Under the pieces are notes generated by a model. The model was not told the origin of the DNA and ran no database searches. It worked only from the letters and a program-made list of their open reading frames with translations. Shown one piece after another: positions 1 through 5,639 of a DNA stretch of 13,328 nucleotides; the stretch's first letter is position 1, and each line of letters starts with the position of its first letter. The position numbers and the translations under genes are program-made. Source of the DNA: an uncultured Alphaproteobacteria bacterium. Its GTDB lineage: Bacteria > Pseudomonadota > Alphaproteobacteria > Rickettsiales > Midichloriaceae. The stretch spans positions 1-13,328 of the forward strand of contig CAIOSF010000215.1 in assembly GCA_903860855.1 (NCBI GenBank), read 5' to 3'.

Positions 1-526
1 CCTTTAGCATTTCCACGAAACCAAGCTTGCCTTTATCTAGATTAGCTATAACCCCAGCACCTAGTTCTTGCTCGTACTTTTCGCTATGGCTGGTGTACTT
101 TCGTGCCTCCTCTATACCGCGCGTTTTGATATTGCTTATGAAATTCTCGAGGTCGGTCTCACCGGCAATTCTATTAGGGTTGATAATCTTATAAGCCTCA
201 TAAATTATCCATTTCATATAGTTCTTACGTTCTTCTTCTGTCATCTCGTGCTCATGCTCATGTTCTAATTCTTCCTTTTTCTTACGTAGCTTACTCGTAT
301 GAATACCAAGTAGTCGACAAAGAAACTCTAATAACGATAAATCAAGATTGGGATTATCTAATCCTAATATCAGATATTCCAATAATTTTTCAAGGGCGTC
401 ACGGTGCTTTTCAATCTCAGCCTGCAGTTCCTCCTTGCTACGATTCATATTCTCCATCAATCTTTTAGTTATGCCCATGGCTTTCAATAGATTGACGGAA
501 GAGATACTATTAGTATGATCAATCAT
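1..526 (-). CDS. Charged hypothetical protein, C-terminus beyond the left edge
   Basis: An open minus-strand frame of 175 codons starts at an ATG at 526-524 (protein begins MIDHTNSISS) and runs off the left edge without a stop. I do not recognise the family. The visible part is hydrophilic and mostly helical in character. Residues about 22-48 are rich in Lys, Glu and Leu and could form a coiled coil. A Lys-rich stretch then leads into an unusual HEHEHE run at about residues 97-102, followed by an acidic MTEEE. No signal peptide or membrane segment is visible. No clear Shine-Dalgarno site precedes the ATG, so an internal Met (residue 17 or 24) could be the true start. The gene diverges from elbB across a 67-bp gap. 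The open length and even amino-acid composition argue for a real gene; its function is unknown. Confidence 0.6.
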   Translation of the reverse strand, partial: MIDHTNSISSVNLLKAMGITKRLMENMNRSKEELQAEIEKHRDALEKLLEYLILGLDNPNLDLSLLEFLCRLLGIHTSKLRKKKEELEHEHEHEMTEEERKNYMKWIIYEAYKIINPNRIAGETDLENFISNIKTRGIEEARKYTSHSEKYEQELGAGVIANLDKGKLGFVEMLK

Positions 527-593
527 TGGATTTTCTGCAAAAAAGAAATATACTTGTATATTGTAGTGTATGTGAAATTTTTAGGCAAATGAC
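527..593. promoter_or_regulatory. Divergent promoter gap with a small dyad
   Basis: This 67-bp gap separates two divergent genes and must hold both promoters. It contains the dyad ATATAC-TT-GTATAT at 548-561. TATATT at 557-562 could be the -10 of elbB, and the mirror half of the dyad could serve the minus-strand gene. The elbB ribosome site is TAGG at 582-585, 8 bases before its ATG. No convincing -35 box is seen. The role of the dyad as an operator is a guess. Confidence 0.25.
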
Positions 594-1256
594 ATGAAAT
601 TACCTGTAGCTGTGTTAATCTCTGGCTGTGGTCATATGGATGGAGCTGAGATAAACGAAGCTGTGCTAGCTCTCCTTGCGCTAAGTGAGCATAAATTGCC
701 TTATCAGGCATTTTCGATTGATTTAGATCAGCCAACAGTTGTGAGTCATATAAGTGGAAAATATGTGGAGGAAAGCAGTAGTAGAAATATGATGACTGAG
801 AGCGCTCGCATCGTTCGGGGCAATATCCTAGATATAGCTGATCTAAATCCAAAAGCTTACTCTGCTTTGGTCATGCCTGGTGGATTTGGAGTTGCAAAAA
901 ACTTCTCAAATCTTGCAACTGATAGAAATACCTTCCAAGTATATCCTGAAATAGCTGAGATTATCGTTTCATTTTTTAATGCTAAGAGACCAATATGCGG
1001 CATATGCATATCTCCGGCGATTATAGCTAAGGCCTTACAGGGGAGGGCTGGTGATCTTTGTGTTACACTTGGATCACATAGTGAATTACTAGATTCTCTA
1101 TATATTGCCCAAAAGGTCTGCAAGGTGGATGAGATCGTGATAGACATGAAGAACAAGGTTATTTCAACCCCAGCTTTTATGATAGAGGATGCTGAGTTAG
1201 CTTCAATATATAGGGGAATAACTCGAATGATTGAGGCTTTGGTCGCAATGCTTTAA
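594..1256 (+). CDS. elbB: ElbB-like glyoxalase (DJ-1/PfpI superfamily)
   Basis: This encodes a 220-residue protein, the usual length for ElbB. The family is known from E. coli, where ElbB (a sigma cross-reacting protein) has glyoxalase activity and was linked to isoprenoid synthesis; the physiological role remains unclear. Family hallmarks seen are the N-terminal SGCGHMDGAEINEAV, the RNMMTESARI segment at about residues 64-73, VMPGGFGVAKN at about 93-103, and GICISPAII at about 136-144, which carries the nucleophilic Cys of the DJ-1 elbow (Cys138). A late DMKNKVISTPAFM strand is also typical. The ATG at 594 is supported by a TAGG site 8 bases upstream and by the family's normal N-terminus. 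No frame damage is seen. A palindromic repeat begins 10 bases after the stop, so transcription may end there. Confidence 0.92.
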   Translation: MKLPVAVLISGCGHMDGAEINEAVLALLALSEHKLPYQAFSIDLDQPTVVSHISGKYVEESSSRNMMTESARIVRGNILDIADLNPKAYSALVMPGGFGVAKNFSNLATDRNTFQVYPEIAEIIVSFFNAKRPICGICISPAIIAKALQGRAGDLCVTLGSHSELLDSLYIAQKVCKVDEIVIDMKNKVISTPAFMIEDAELASIYRGITRMIEALVAML

Positions 1257-1266
1257 TGCCCCTCTC

Positions 1267-1357
1267 ATACCAGATTCCGTTTTTAACTACTTGCTGCTTT
1301 GACTTTGGCTTGTCTGTTACATTTGACTTGCATCCATTCCATGTGGGAAACTGGTAT
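1267..1357 (-). repeat. Palindromic repeat element, copy 1 (91 bp)
   Basis: A 91-bp element is bounded by imperfect terminal inverted repeats, ATACCAGATTCCG on the left and the complement of ATACCAGTTTCCC on the right. Read on the minus strand its core (CCCACATGGAATGG, GCAAGTCAAATGTAA, then AGACAAGCCAAAG) is nearly identical to the plus-strand core of the element at 10509-10615. It lies between the 3' ends of the convergent elbB and hydrolase-remnant genes, where a hairpin could also act as a two-way terminator. It is too short to encode a transposase, so it is either a MITE-like non-autonomous element or a Rickettsia-style palindromic element. The strand follows the orientation of the 10509-10615 copy. 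Confidence 0.8.
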
Positions 1358-1378
1358 TTATTTATCCACTAGATAGAG

Positions 1379-2097
1379 TTATATTTGCATCCCCTCGATG
1401 ATTCTAACGTTGCTCCTTGCCATTACATCATCTACAAAACTCCTTTGAGGTCGCACTAATCCAAGGCCGCCGAGCTGATGGTTTTGCTGCCCTGCTACCG
1501 GCATATCGTTCCTTGATAGATATGGTACGATTTTATTATTCAGCACTACGACATTGCAATGTGAAAAACCAGAGCGATCTGCATGTTCTTGCATAACCAT
1601 ACCATCAACATTAACATTTTGTGCTTTCATGTATTTCACCAATGATGCTTGATTTCCCAATACACTATCATCTTTTATCCCGCTGAGTATCATCCTATCT
1701 ACTGCCAATCCATTCGTTATGATCTTGGCCGCATCAACCTCCAAACTGAATAGCCTGACTATCCAATGCAGTATAATAGCGCTAATGCTATTATAAGCAT
1801 TATTTGCATAAGAGTTCTGTAAATCCTGTCTATTTCCTATTGATCTGTCTTCCTTACAAATGGGATATACTCAGGCGCATAAAAGATATCTCGCCCAAGA
1901 CCAGATATGGGTACAATCACATTGGCTAATGCCTTGCGGAATGGCCATGTCACGATGTTTACGGGAACTAAGAGGTAGCTGAGCAATGTGTCGATCCAAG
2001 AATCATGACGGAGTCTTGTATGCGCGCCTAGGCCATCCAGAATATTTTTTGTATTAACGTCTATGTTTATTTGCTGTAATTGCGCTATGTGTCTCAT
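1379..2097 (-). pseudogene. Decayed alpha/beta-hydrolase paralog lacking its core
   Basis: Two minus-strand open frames are the two ends of a single gene that is paralogous to the one at 2297-3647. The N-terminal part (2097-1837, 86 residues) shares the block IVTWPFRKALANV with its neighbour and ends in a stop soon after LGRD. The C-terminal part is open from about 1850 down to 1379 in another frame. It shares LGNQASLVKYM and a KDD motif (likely the catalytic Asp) with the neighbour, and has SHCN, where the catalytic His would be expected. Homology continues upstream of the first possible start (TTG at 1744), as in NSYANNAYNSI against DSYAYRTYNSL, so this is one broken gene and not two small ones. 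The missing middle, about 200 residues in the neighbour, includes the GxSxGG nucleophile elbow, so the remnant cannot be an active hydrolase. A good GAGG site precedes the ATG at 2097, so the N-terminal piece could still be translated. The 199-bp gap 2098-2296 holds no gene. Confidence 0.75.
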
Positions 2098-2296
2098 AAA
2101 TCCTCAAATTCAATATCTGATTGAGTCCACTTATCTCAATGTGCTTGGTAGCCAACTATGCTGTACTGTATCACAAAAATATTACAATCGCATTAACTGC
2201 ATAATCATTTTGAGTTACAATGTGCTATCGATCATGCTATTTGCCGCTAACTTGGAGTGCTGTAGGAAAGGCGGCGACTTAAAATAGCTCTGCATG

Positions 2297-3647
2297 CTAT
2301 TTCATAAAATAATTAGTCCCGCCCTGATTGGGGTTTTCAAGCACTAGCTCATCCACAAAATTTTTCTTGAGAGATGATGATTCGTGCAACTTTTGGCCGC
2401 TGGATGGGGGCTCCATTTCGTTGGCACCGACGTTGATATTACAGTTGTAGTTATCGTAACCGTTGGATTTATTATGTTTATTAACTACCAAGGTTATAAA
2501 TTTATTCGTAGTTTTGGAATCGCAATGTTTGTGATGTTCATTGCTTGTATGTTCAACTAGCTCAATATCATCAGTATGCTGTGTTTGCATGTATTTTACT
2601 AATGAAGCCTGATTACCTAAGATATTGTCGTCTTTAACTTCGCTGATAATCATCTTCTTTACTGATAATCCACTTTTAATGAGCTTAACTGTGTCTATTT
2701 CCCAACCAAACAATCTAGTTATCAAGCTAGTCATTATAATGCCTAGACTATTGTATGTCCTGTATGCGTAAGAATCAGATTCTTTTATATTATCATTCGT
2801 TATCTTGGTATTCTCTTCATTAAGCCATCTAGCAGTAACTGCACTTACGCATGTATAAGAATTTGCGTTTACATAACAGCCAATCCTATTATTTTCACCA
2901 ATAATACCTAGTTTTTCAGCATTTTTGATGGAAGCGGCGCTGACCCCTCCTCCTATGCTGAAACCATAAACCATGATATTTGTGGGATTATACCCAGAGT
3001 CTATGAATTTTTTTATCGTCATTGTACCGGCATCAATGGCACTTTGCATTGATGGTGGGCTTATAGGATATTCTATAGAGCATATATCGATGTGTTTTTC
3101 TATTATTATCCAGTCTATGTTGATAAACATCAGAACAAACAGCCTCACCATTGCCAGGCAATAAAGTAATAACTTCCTGTTGTTTATCAAGCATTCCCCA
3201 TGTTTTTTTCCCGCATCAGTTGATATACGGACATATAGACCGAAATCCTCACCTCCCGGCGTTCTATCCTTGATATACTGACATATTGCCGTTCTATCTG
3301 TATTGTTTGCGAAAGAATGAGGTTTTAGTAACTTTTCTTTGACTGATACATCGCCTATATCTCCAAACATATCATGTGCTGTATAGAGTTCGTATTCACC
3401 TGTTAATATTATACCCATGTACGACATGACCGTTATACAAACCATCTCGTCCGAGGCTGGATATAGGCATGACCACATTCGCCAATGCCTTACGAAATGG
3501 CCATGTTACAATGCTTATGGGGATAACAAGATATCTTAGCAGTGCATCACCCCAAGATTCATGATAAAGATTAGTCCTGGTGCTTATATTAGCAAGAATG
3601 CCTTTTATGTTTTGGTCTATTTTTCCTGATACATTTATCTCTTTCAT
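2297..3647 (-). pseudogene. Alpha/beta-hydrolase-fold protein, frame-disrupted
   Basis: About 450 codons of one gene are spread over two minus-strand frames. The N-terminal frame (3647-3396) begins MKEINVSGK and contains a hydrophobic, possibly membrane-associating segment (LLRYLVIPISIVTWPF). The other frame carries GEYELYTAHDMFGDIGD, then GFSIGGG at 2968-2948 with the nucleophile Ser at 2959-2957, and KDDNILGNQASLVKYM with the likely catalytic Asp. Between an A7 tract (3203-3209) and an A5 tract (3095-3099) the N-terminal frame gives the better sequence, KTWGMLDKQQEVITLLPGNG, with the PGNG turn typical of hydrolases near the oxyanion hole. The frame appears to shift three times: once at about 3400-3440, then a lost A in A7, then a gained A in A5. 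The last two cancel. It may be a pseudogene, a gene rescued by slippage, or an assembly artefact. The fold is well supported; the substrate is unknown. An effector or lipase role is possible, but nothing here shows it. Confidence 0.7.
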
Positions 3648-3664
3648 AATTCGCGTTTGGTTTT

Positions 3665-3692
3665 ATTATATCAGCATGTCATTATATGGTAA
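3665..3692 (-). promoter_or_regulatory. Extended -10 promoter of the hydrolase gene
   Basis: On the minus strand TTACCA (3692-3687), a 16-base spacer and TATAAT (3670-3665) preceded by TGA make a near-consensus sigma-70 promoter with an extended -10. Transcription would start at about 3658, giving a leader of about 10 bases before the ATG at 3647. The strength of this promoter is notable given the broken gene it serves. A palindromic repeat ends 21 bases upstream of the -35 box. Confidence 0.5.
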
Positions 3693-3713
3693 TTATACAG
3701 TACAAATCAATTC

Positions 3714-3817
3714 ATACCAAGTTCCGATTTTAACTACTGCTACTTTGCTTGTCGCTCACCTATATGCAATAGGCATCGCTCCTCTCTCATTGCATTATTT
3801 AATTCGGAACTTGGTAT
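3714..3817 (-). repeat. Palindromic repeat element, copy 3 (104 bp)
   Basis: A 104-bp element has perfect 14-bp terminal inverted repeats, ATACCAAGTTCCGA and TCGGAACTTGGTAT. Its left half (TTTTAACTACT, GCTACTTTG, CTTGTC) matches the left end of the copy at 1267-1357, but the right half is different. It is therefore a diverged or recombined member of the same family. It lies in the gap between the divergent hydrolase gene and the cysteine-rich lipoprotein gene, just upstream of the hydrolase promoter. The rest of this gap (3818-4051) has a near-palindrome around GAGCTC at about 3851-3867 but no gene that I can support. Confidence 0.75.
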
Positions 3818-4051
3818 CGAGTATATAATATATTTATATCCCGATGATCTTGGGGGAGAGAGCTCATCTCCTTGCGGTTTTTACTTAGGAGCTCACTGAG
3901 CTCGGTATGATGGGGTCGTGGTTTTTGCGGCGTATCATTCGATATCAAGTTGCTTGCGGTTGCCTCGGTTAATCTGTTAATGATCATTCTTAACGAAGAT
4001 GTTACCATTACCCTAGTTGTTTTTAACAAAGATGATCAGGGCAATACCAAA

Positions 4052-4555
4052 ATGCATCTAAATCTACAAAAATTATTCGGAATTTGCAGAAATGCTATAA
4101 CCTCAGCGCGTTGCACAGTACAACAAAGAGCCATTGGGAGGGCGCAGCTCTACCTTAGCTTCTTAATAGTAGTAACCCTATCTGCTGGTTGCGGACCAAT
4201 ATATGAAACTCGTTACCGGTATATAGCCCCTCAGGATCAATATGGGATTGCATGCACTAACAACTGTCTGATGCAGCGTTCTAATTGCAAGCAAAGTTGC
4301 AATTTTGAGAAAATGAATTGCGAAAGACTAAAAGATGCAAGGGCTGAAGCTGACTACTATAGAGCTTATTCAGATTATCAGATGAACAAAAGATTGAACC
4401 AAAACCTAAGACCGCCAGAACGCAGTGCTTTTACTGGTTATGGATGCAGCTCAGCGGCGTGTGAGGAGCTATGCAATGAAAGTCATAACATGTGCTACCG
4501 AAACTGCGGTGGGCAGGTTATGGAGTATAGAGAATGCGTGGCATTTTGTAATTAA
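4052..4555 (+). CDS. Cysteine-rich lipoprotein with twin CX3C modules
   Basis: This encodes a 167-residue protein of a family I do not recognise. It has a long basic n-region, a hydrophobic core at about residues 33-43 and the lipobox LSAGC, predicting lipidation of Cys47 and anchoring in the outer or inner membrane facing the periplasm. The mature part has 12 further cysteines in two modules. The first is C68-x3-C72-x6-C79-x3-C83-x6-C90; the second is C132-x4-C137-x3-C141-x6-C148-x3-C152-x9-C162-x3-C166. The shared CX3C-x6-CX3C core suggests disulfide-pinned helices. A Tyr-, Arg- and Asn-rich linker (91-131) joins them. The ATG at 4052 follows AGGG about 10 bases upstream; the frame is open back to 3950, but that extension has no signal-peptide logic. 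The pilin-like gene downstream makes a type IV secretion role conceivable, but that is inference only. Confidence 0.75.
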   Translation: MHLNLQKLFGICRNAITSARCTVQQRAIGRAQLYLSFLIVVTLSAGCGPIYETRYRYIAPQDQYGIACTNNCLMQRSNCKQSCNFEKMNCERLKDARAEADYYRAYSDYQMNKRLNQNLRPPERSAFTGYGCSSAACEELCNESHNMCYRNCGGQVMEYRECVAFCN

Positions 4556-4660
4556 ATGACTAAGTCCCATTTTAAACCGCCACACGGTCCTTATGTCGCT
4601 CTTCCCATTGTTTTATCGATAATTGATTCTGAATATTCGGATGTATTCAGTGTTTTGTGA
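4556..4660 (+). CDS. Possible 34-residue ORF abutting the lipoprotein gene
   Basis: An ATG follows the lipoprotein stop codon with no gap and opens 34 codons (MTKSHFKPPHGPYVALPIV...). The PHGPYVALP stretch loosely recalls the start of proteins on alphaproteobacterial mobile elements, so this could be the stub of a truncated gene. It lacks its own ribosome site apart from coupling to the upstream stop. The remaining sequence up to 4762 shows nothing that I can identify. Support is weak. Confidence 0.2.
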   Translation: MTKSHFKPPHGPYVALPIVLSIIDSEYSDVFSVL

Positions 4661-4762
4661 CGATGTGGGGCGAATAGATCGCTTCCCTCAATAATCCGAA
4701 ATTTTTAGTTGTTGCTAGGATGAAGGTAGTTGTGATAGTATTTACCCTATGTACTGAAAGGG

Positions 4763-4791
4763 TTCTAGATTTCATAAATAGACCTTATAAT
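4763..4791 (+). promoter_or_regulatory. Putative promoter of the pilin gene
   Basis: A perfect TATAAT at 4786-4791 lies 27 bases before the VirB2-like ATG, with a weak TTCTAG at 4763-4768 in -35 position (17-base spacer). The ribosome site is GGAG at 4805-4808, 10 bases from the ATG. Together they suggest that the pilin gene has its own short-leader transcript. Confidence 0.45.
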
Positions 4792-4818
4792 AACCATCTA
4801 AATTGGAGATAATCGAGT

Positions 4819-5184
4819 ATGGCTAAACTGCTATCGTCATATAAACTCATGATATTATTTGCTTTATCTATGCTGATCCTGGCTATGCCTGAGCTGTCCT
4901 TCGCCGGCGCTGCTGCTGCTGCTGATGCTCAGAACAATGATATTGTTCAAATTCTATGTAATGTGATCAACTTTATTACTGGTGGTATAGGTAAGGCTAT
5001 AGCGATTATTATACTTATCTCCTTGGCCATTTCCCTATTCTTAGGTAAGGTTAGCTGGGGATTAGCGATAGCTGTAGCTGTTGGTATGGGCATATTGTTT
5101 GGTGCCACGACTGTTATCAATGCGATCACAGCTGGTGTGGGTAACGCTTCGACTACCGTTATGTGTGCTCCTGTTGCTCCGTAG
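4819..5184 (+). CDS. virB2: VirB2/TrbC-family type IV secretion pilin
   Basis: This is a 121-residue protein of the size and layout of VirB2/TrbC pilins, which polymerise into the pilus of type IV secretion systems. It has a signal peptide (hydrophobic residues 9-22, likely cut near SFA/GAA at 29-30) and an Ala-rich mature N-terminus. Two hydrophobic helices (about 57-76 and 80-100) are separated by the short polar loop GKVSWG. Cysteines at 47 and 116 bracket the helices and could pair. The ATG at 4819 has GGAG 10 bases upstream. No other virB gene is in the window. The gene has its own promoter-like site and a terminator, so it appears to be a monocistronic pilin gene away from a main cluster, a layout known for extra virB2 copies in Rickettsiales. 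Whether it belongs to the secretion apparatus or to a conjugative element is not decided here. Confidence 0.82.
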   Translation: MAKLLSSYKLMILFALSMLILAMPELSFAGAAAAADAQNNDIVQILCNVINFITGGIGKAIAIIILISLAISLFLGKVSWGLAIAVAVGMGILFGATTVINAITAGVGNASTTVMCAPVAP

Positions 5185-5193
5185 GGTCCTAAT

Positions 5194-5240
5194 AAAGGTA
5201 TAGTGAGATGGAGACTTTATAAAAACCTATACCTTTTTTT
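5194..5240 (+). terminator. Rho-independent terminator after the pilin gene
   Basis: A 10-bp perfect stem, AAAGGTATAG (5194-5203) and CTATACCTTT (5227-5236), is followed by T residues to 5240. The loop is 23 bases. It begins 9 bases after the pilin stop codon. The A-run on the other arm is short, so it probably works mainly in the plus direction. Confidence 0.7.
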
Positions 5241-5318
5241 GATAGCGCTTTTTGGTGATGAGAAAGAAAACGGGTGAGGTTTTGCACGCTCGGGGGGTTC
5301 TATTATTTCTTTTTCCAT
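5217..5318 (-). CDS. Possible 33-residue minus-strand ORF
   Basis: An ATG at 5318, 10 bases after the stop of the 5329-5562 reading frame, opens 33 codons (MEKEIIEPPERAKPHPF...) that end inside the pilin terminator. The composition is protein-like and basic at the C-terminus, but length and context give little support. It may be part of the same decayed gene region as its neighbour. Confidence 0.18.
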   Translation of the reverse strand: MEKEIIEPPERAKPHPFSFSSPKSAIKKRYRFL

Positions 5319-5328
5319 CGAACTTTAG

Positions 5329-5562
5329 TCATTTATCATATTGACGGTGAGGTTTTAGCGGGAATATTCTTCCAAACTTCTCTATAAAGTCATCTTCCCC
5401 TTTGTTATATACTACCCATTCTGGGTATAGGCGGTGACTTTTTGTAGGATTAAAAGTCGCTCTGAGCTGGGTTGACCAATTGATTGCAAATAGAGTGGCG
5501 GTGTGCCATGGGATGTATGTCCTGTGATCGCCGTTTTTTTGTTTGTGCTGGTCAGTAACAAA
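5329..5562 (-). pseudogene. Start-less C-terminal gene remnant (77 codons)
   Basis: A minus-strand frame is open for 77 codons between an in-frame TGA at 5565-5563 and its own stop TGA at 5331-5329, with no ATG, GTG or TTG in it. The composition is strongly protein-like and rich in aromatic residues: YIPWHTATLFAINWS, then SHRLYPEWVVYNKGEDDF, then GRIFPLKPHRQYDK. This looks like the tail of a gene whose 5' part is gone, with the breakpoint near 5560 where the A/C-rich repeats before typA begin. I do not recognise the family and see no membrane segment. It ends tail to tail with the pilin gene. An unusual start codon is the alternative to a remnant. It accounts for most of the otherwise empty gap 5241-5639. 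Confidence 0.5.
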
Positions 5563-5601
5563 TCAACAAACAAAACAAAAAAATCAAATCAACAAACAAA
5601 A
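5559..5601 (+). repeat. 26-bp-period direct repeat in the typA leader
   Basis: CAAATCAACAAACAAAA occurs twice exactly, at 5559-5575 and 5585-5601. The stretch 5557-5606 contains no G on the plus strand. AGATAATC or AGATAAC follows at 5606, 5621 and 5630, just before the typA ATG at 5640. This would make an mRNA leader with almost no structure. Confidence 0.6.
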
Positions 5602-5639
5602 AATAAGATAATCAAAATACAGATAATCGAGATAACAAA

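Noticed and set aside
2063..2287. A 74-codon plus-strand open frame between the two hydrolase copies.
   Set aside because: Its start overlaps the N-terminus of the opposite-strand remnant, it has no ribosome site and its composition is not gene-like.
2233..2302. Ten-base direct repeat CATGCTATTT at 2233-2242 and 2293-2302.
   Set aside because: Too short and without a linked structure; expected by chance in A+T-rich DNA.
3799..4029. A 76-codon minus-strand frame ending in the repeat at 3714-3817 (C-terminus ...RYQVPN).
   Set aside because: It needs a TTG start without a ribosome site, its end is supplied by the palindromic repeat, and it matches nothing that I know. A short gene remnant cannot be excluded.
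3950..4051. Upstream extension of the lipoprotein reading frame by 34 codons.
   Set aside because: It would begin at TTG and put the signal peptide about 65 residues into the protein; the ATG at 4052 is more sensible.
5273..5357. GGTGAGGTTTT occurring twice, at about 5273 and 5347.
   Set aside because: An 11-base match with no further similarity around it; no ncRNA structure is apparent.
5497..5547. Hairpin GGCG...CGCC followed by seven T residues on the plus strand, as a possible terminator or small RNA.
   Set aside because: The stem is only 4 bp with a long loop, and the sequence is better explained as coding in the minus-strand remnant.
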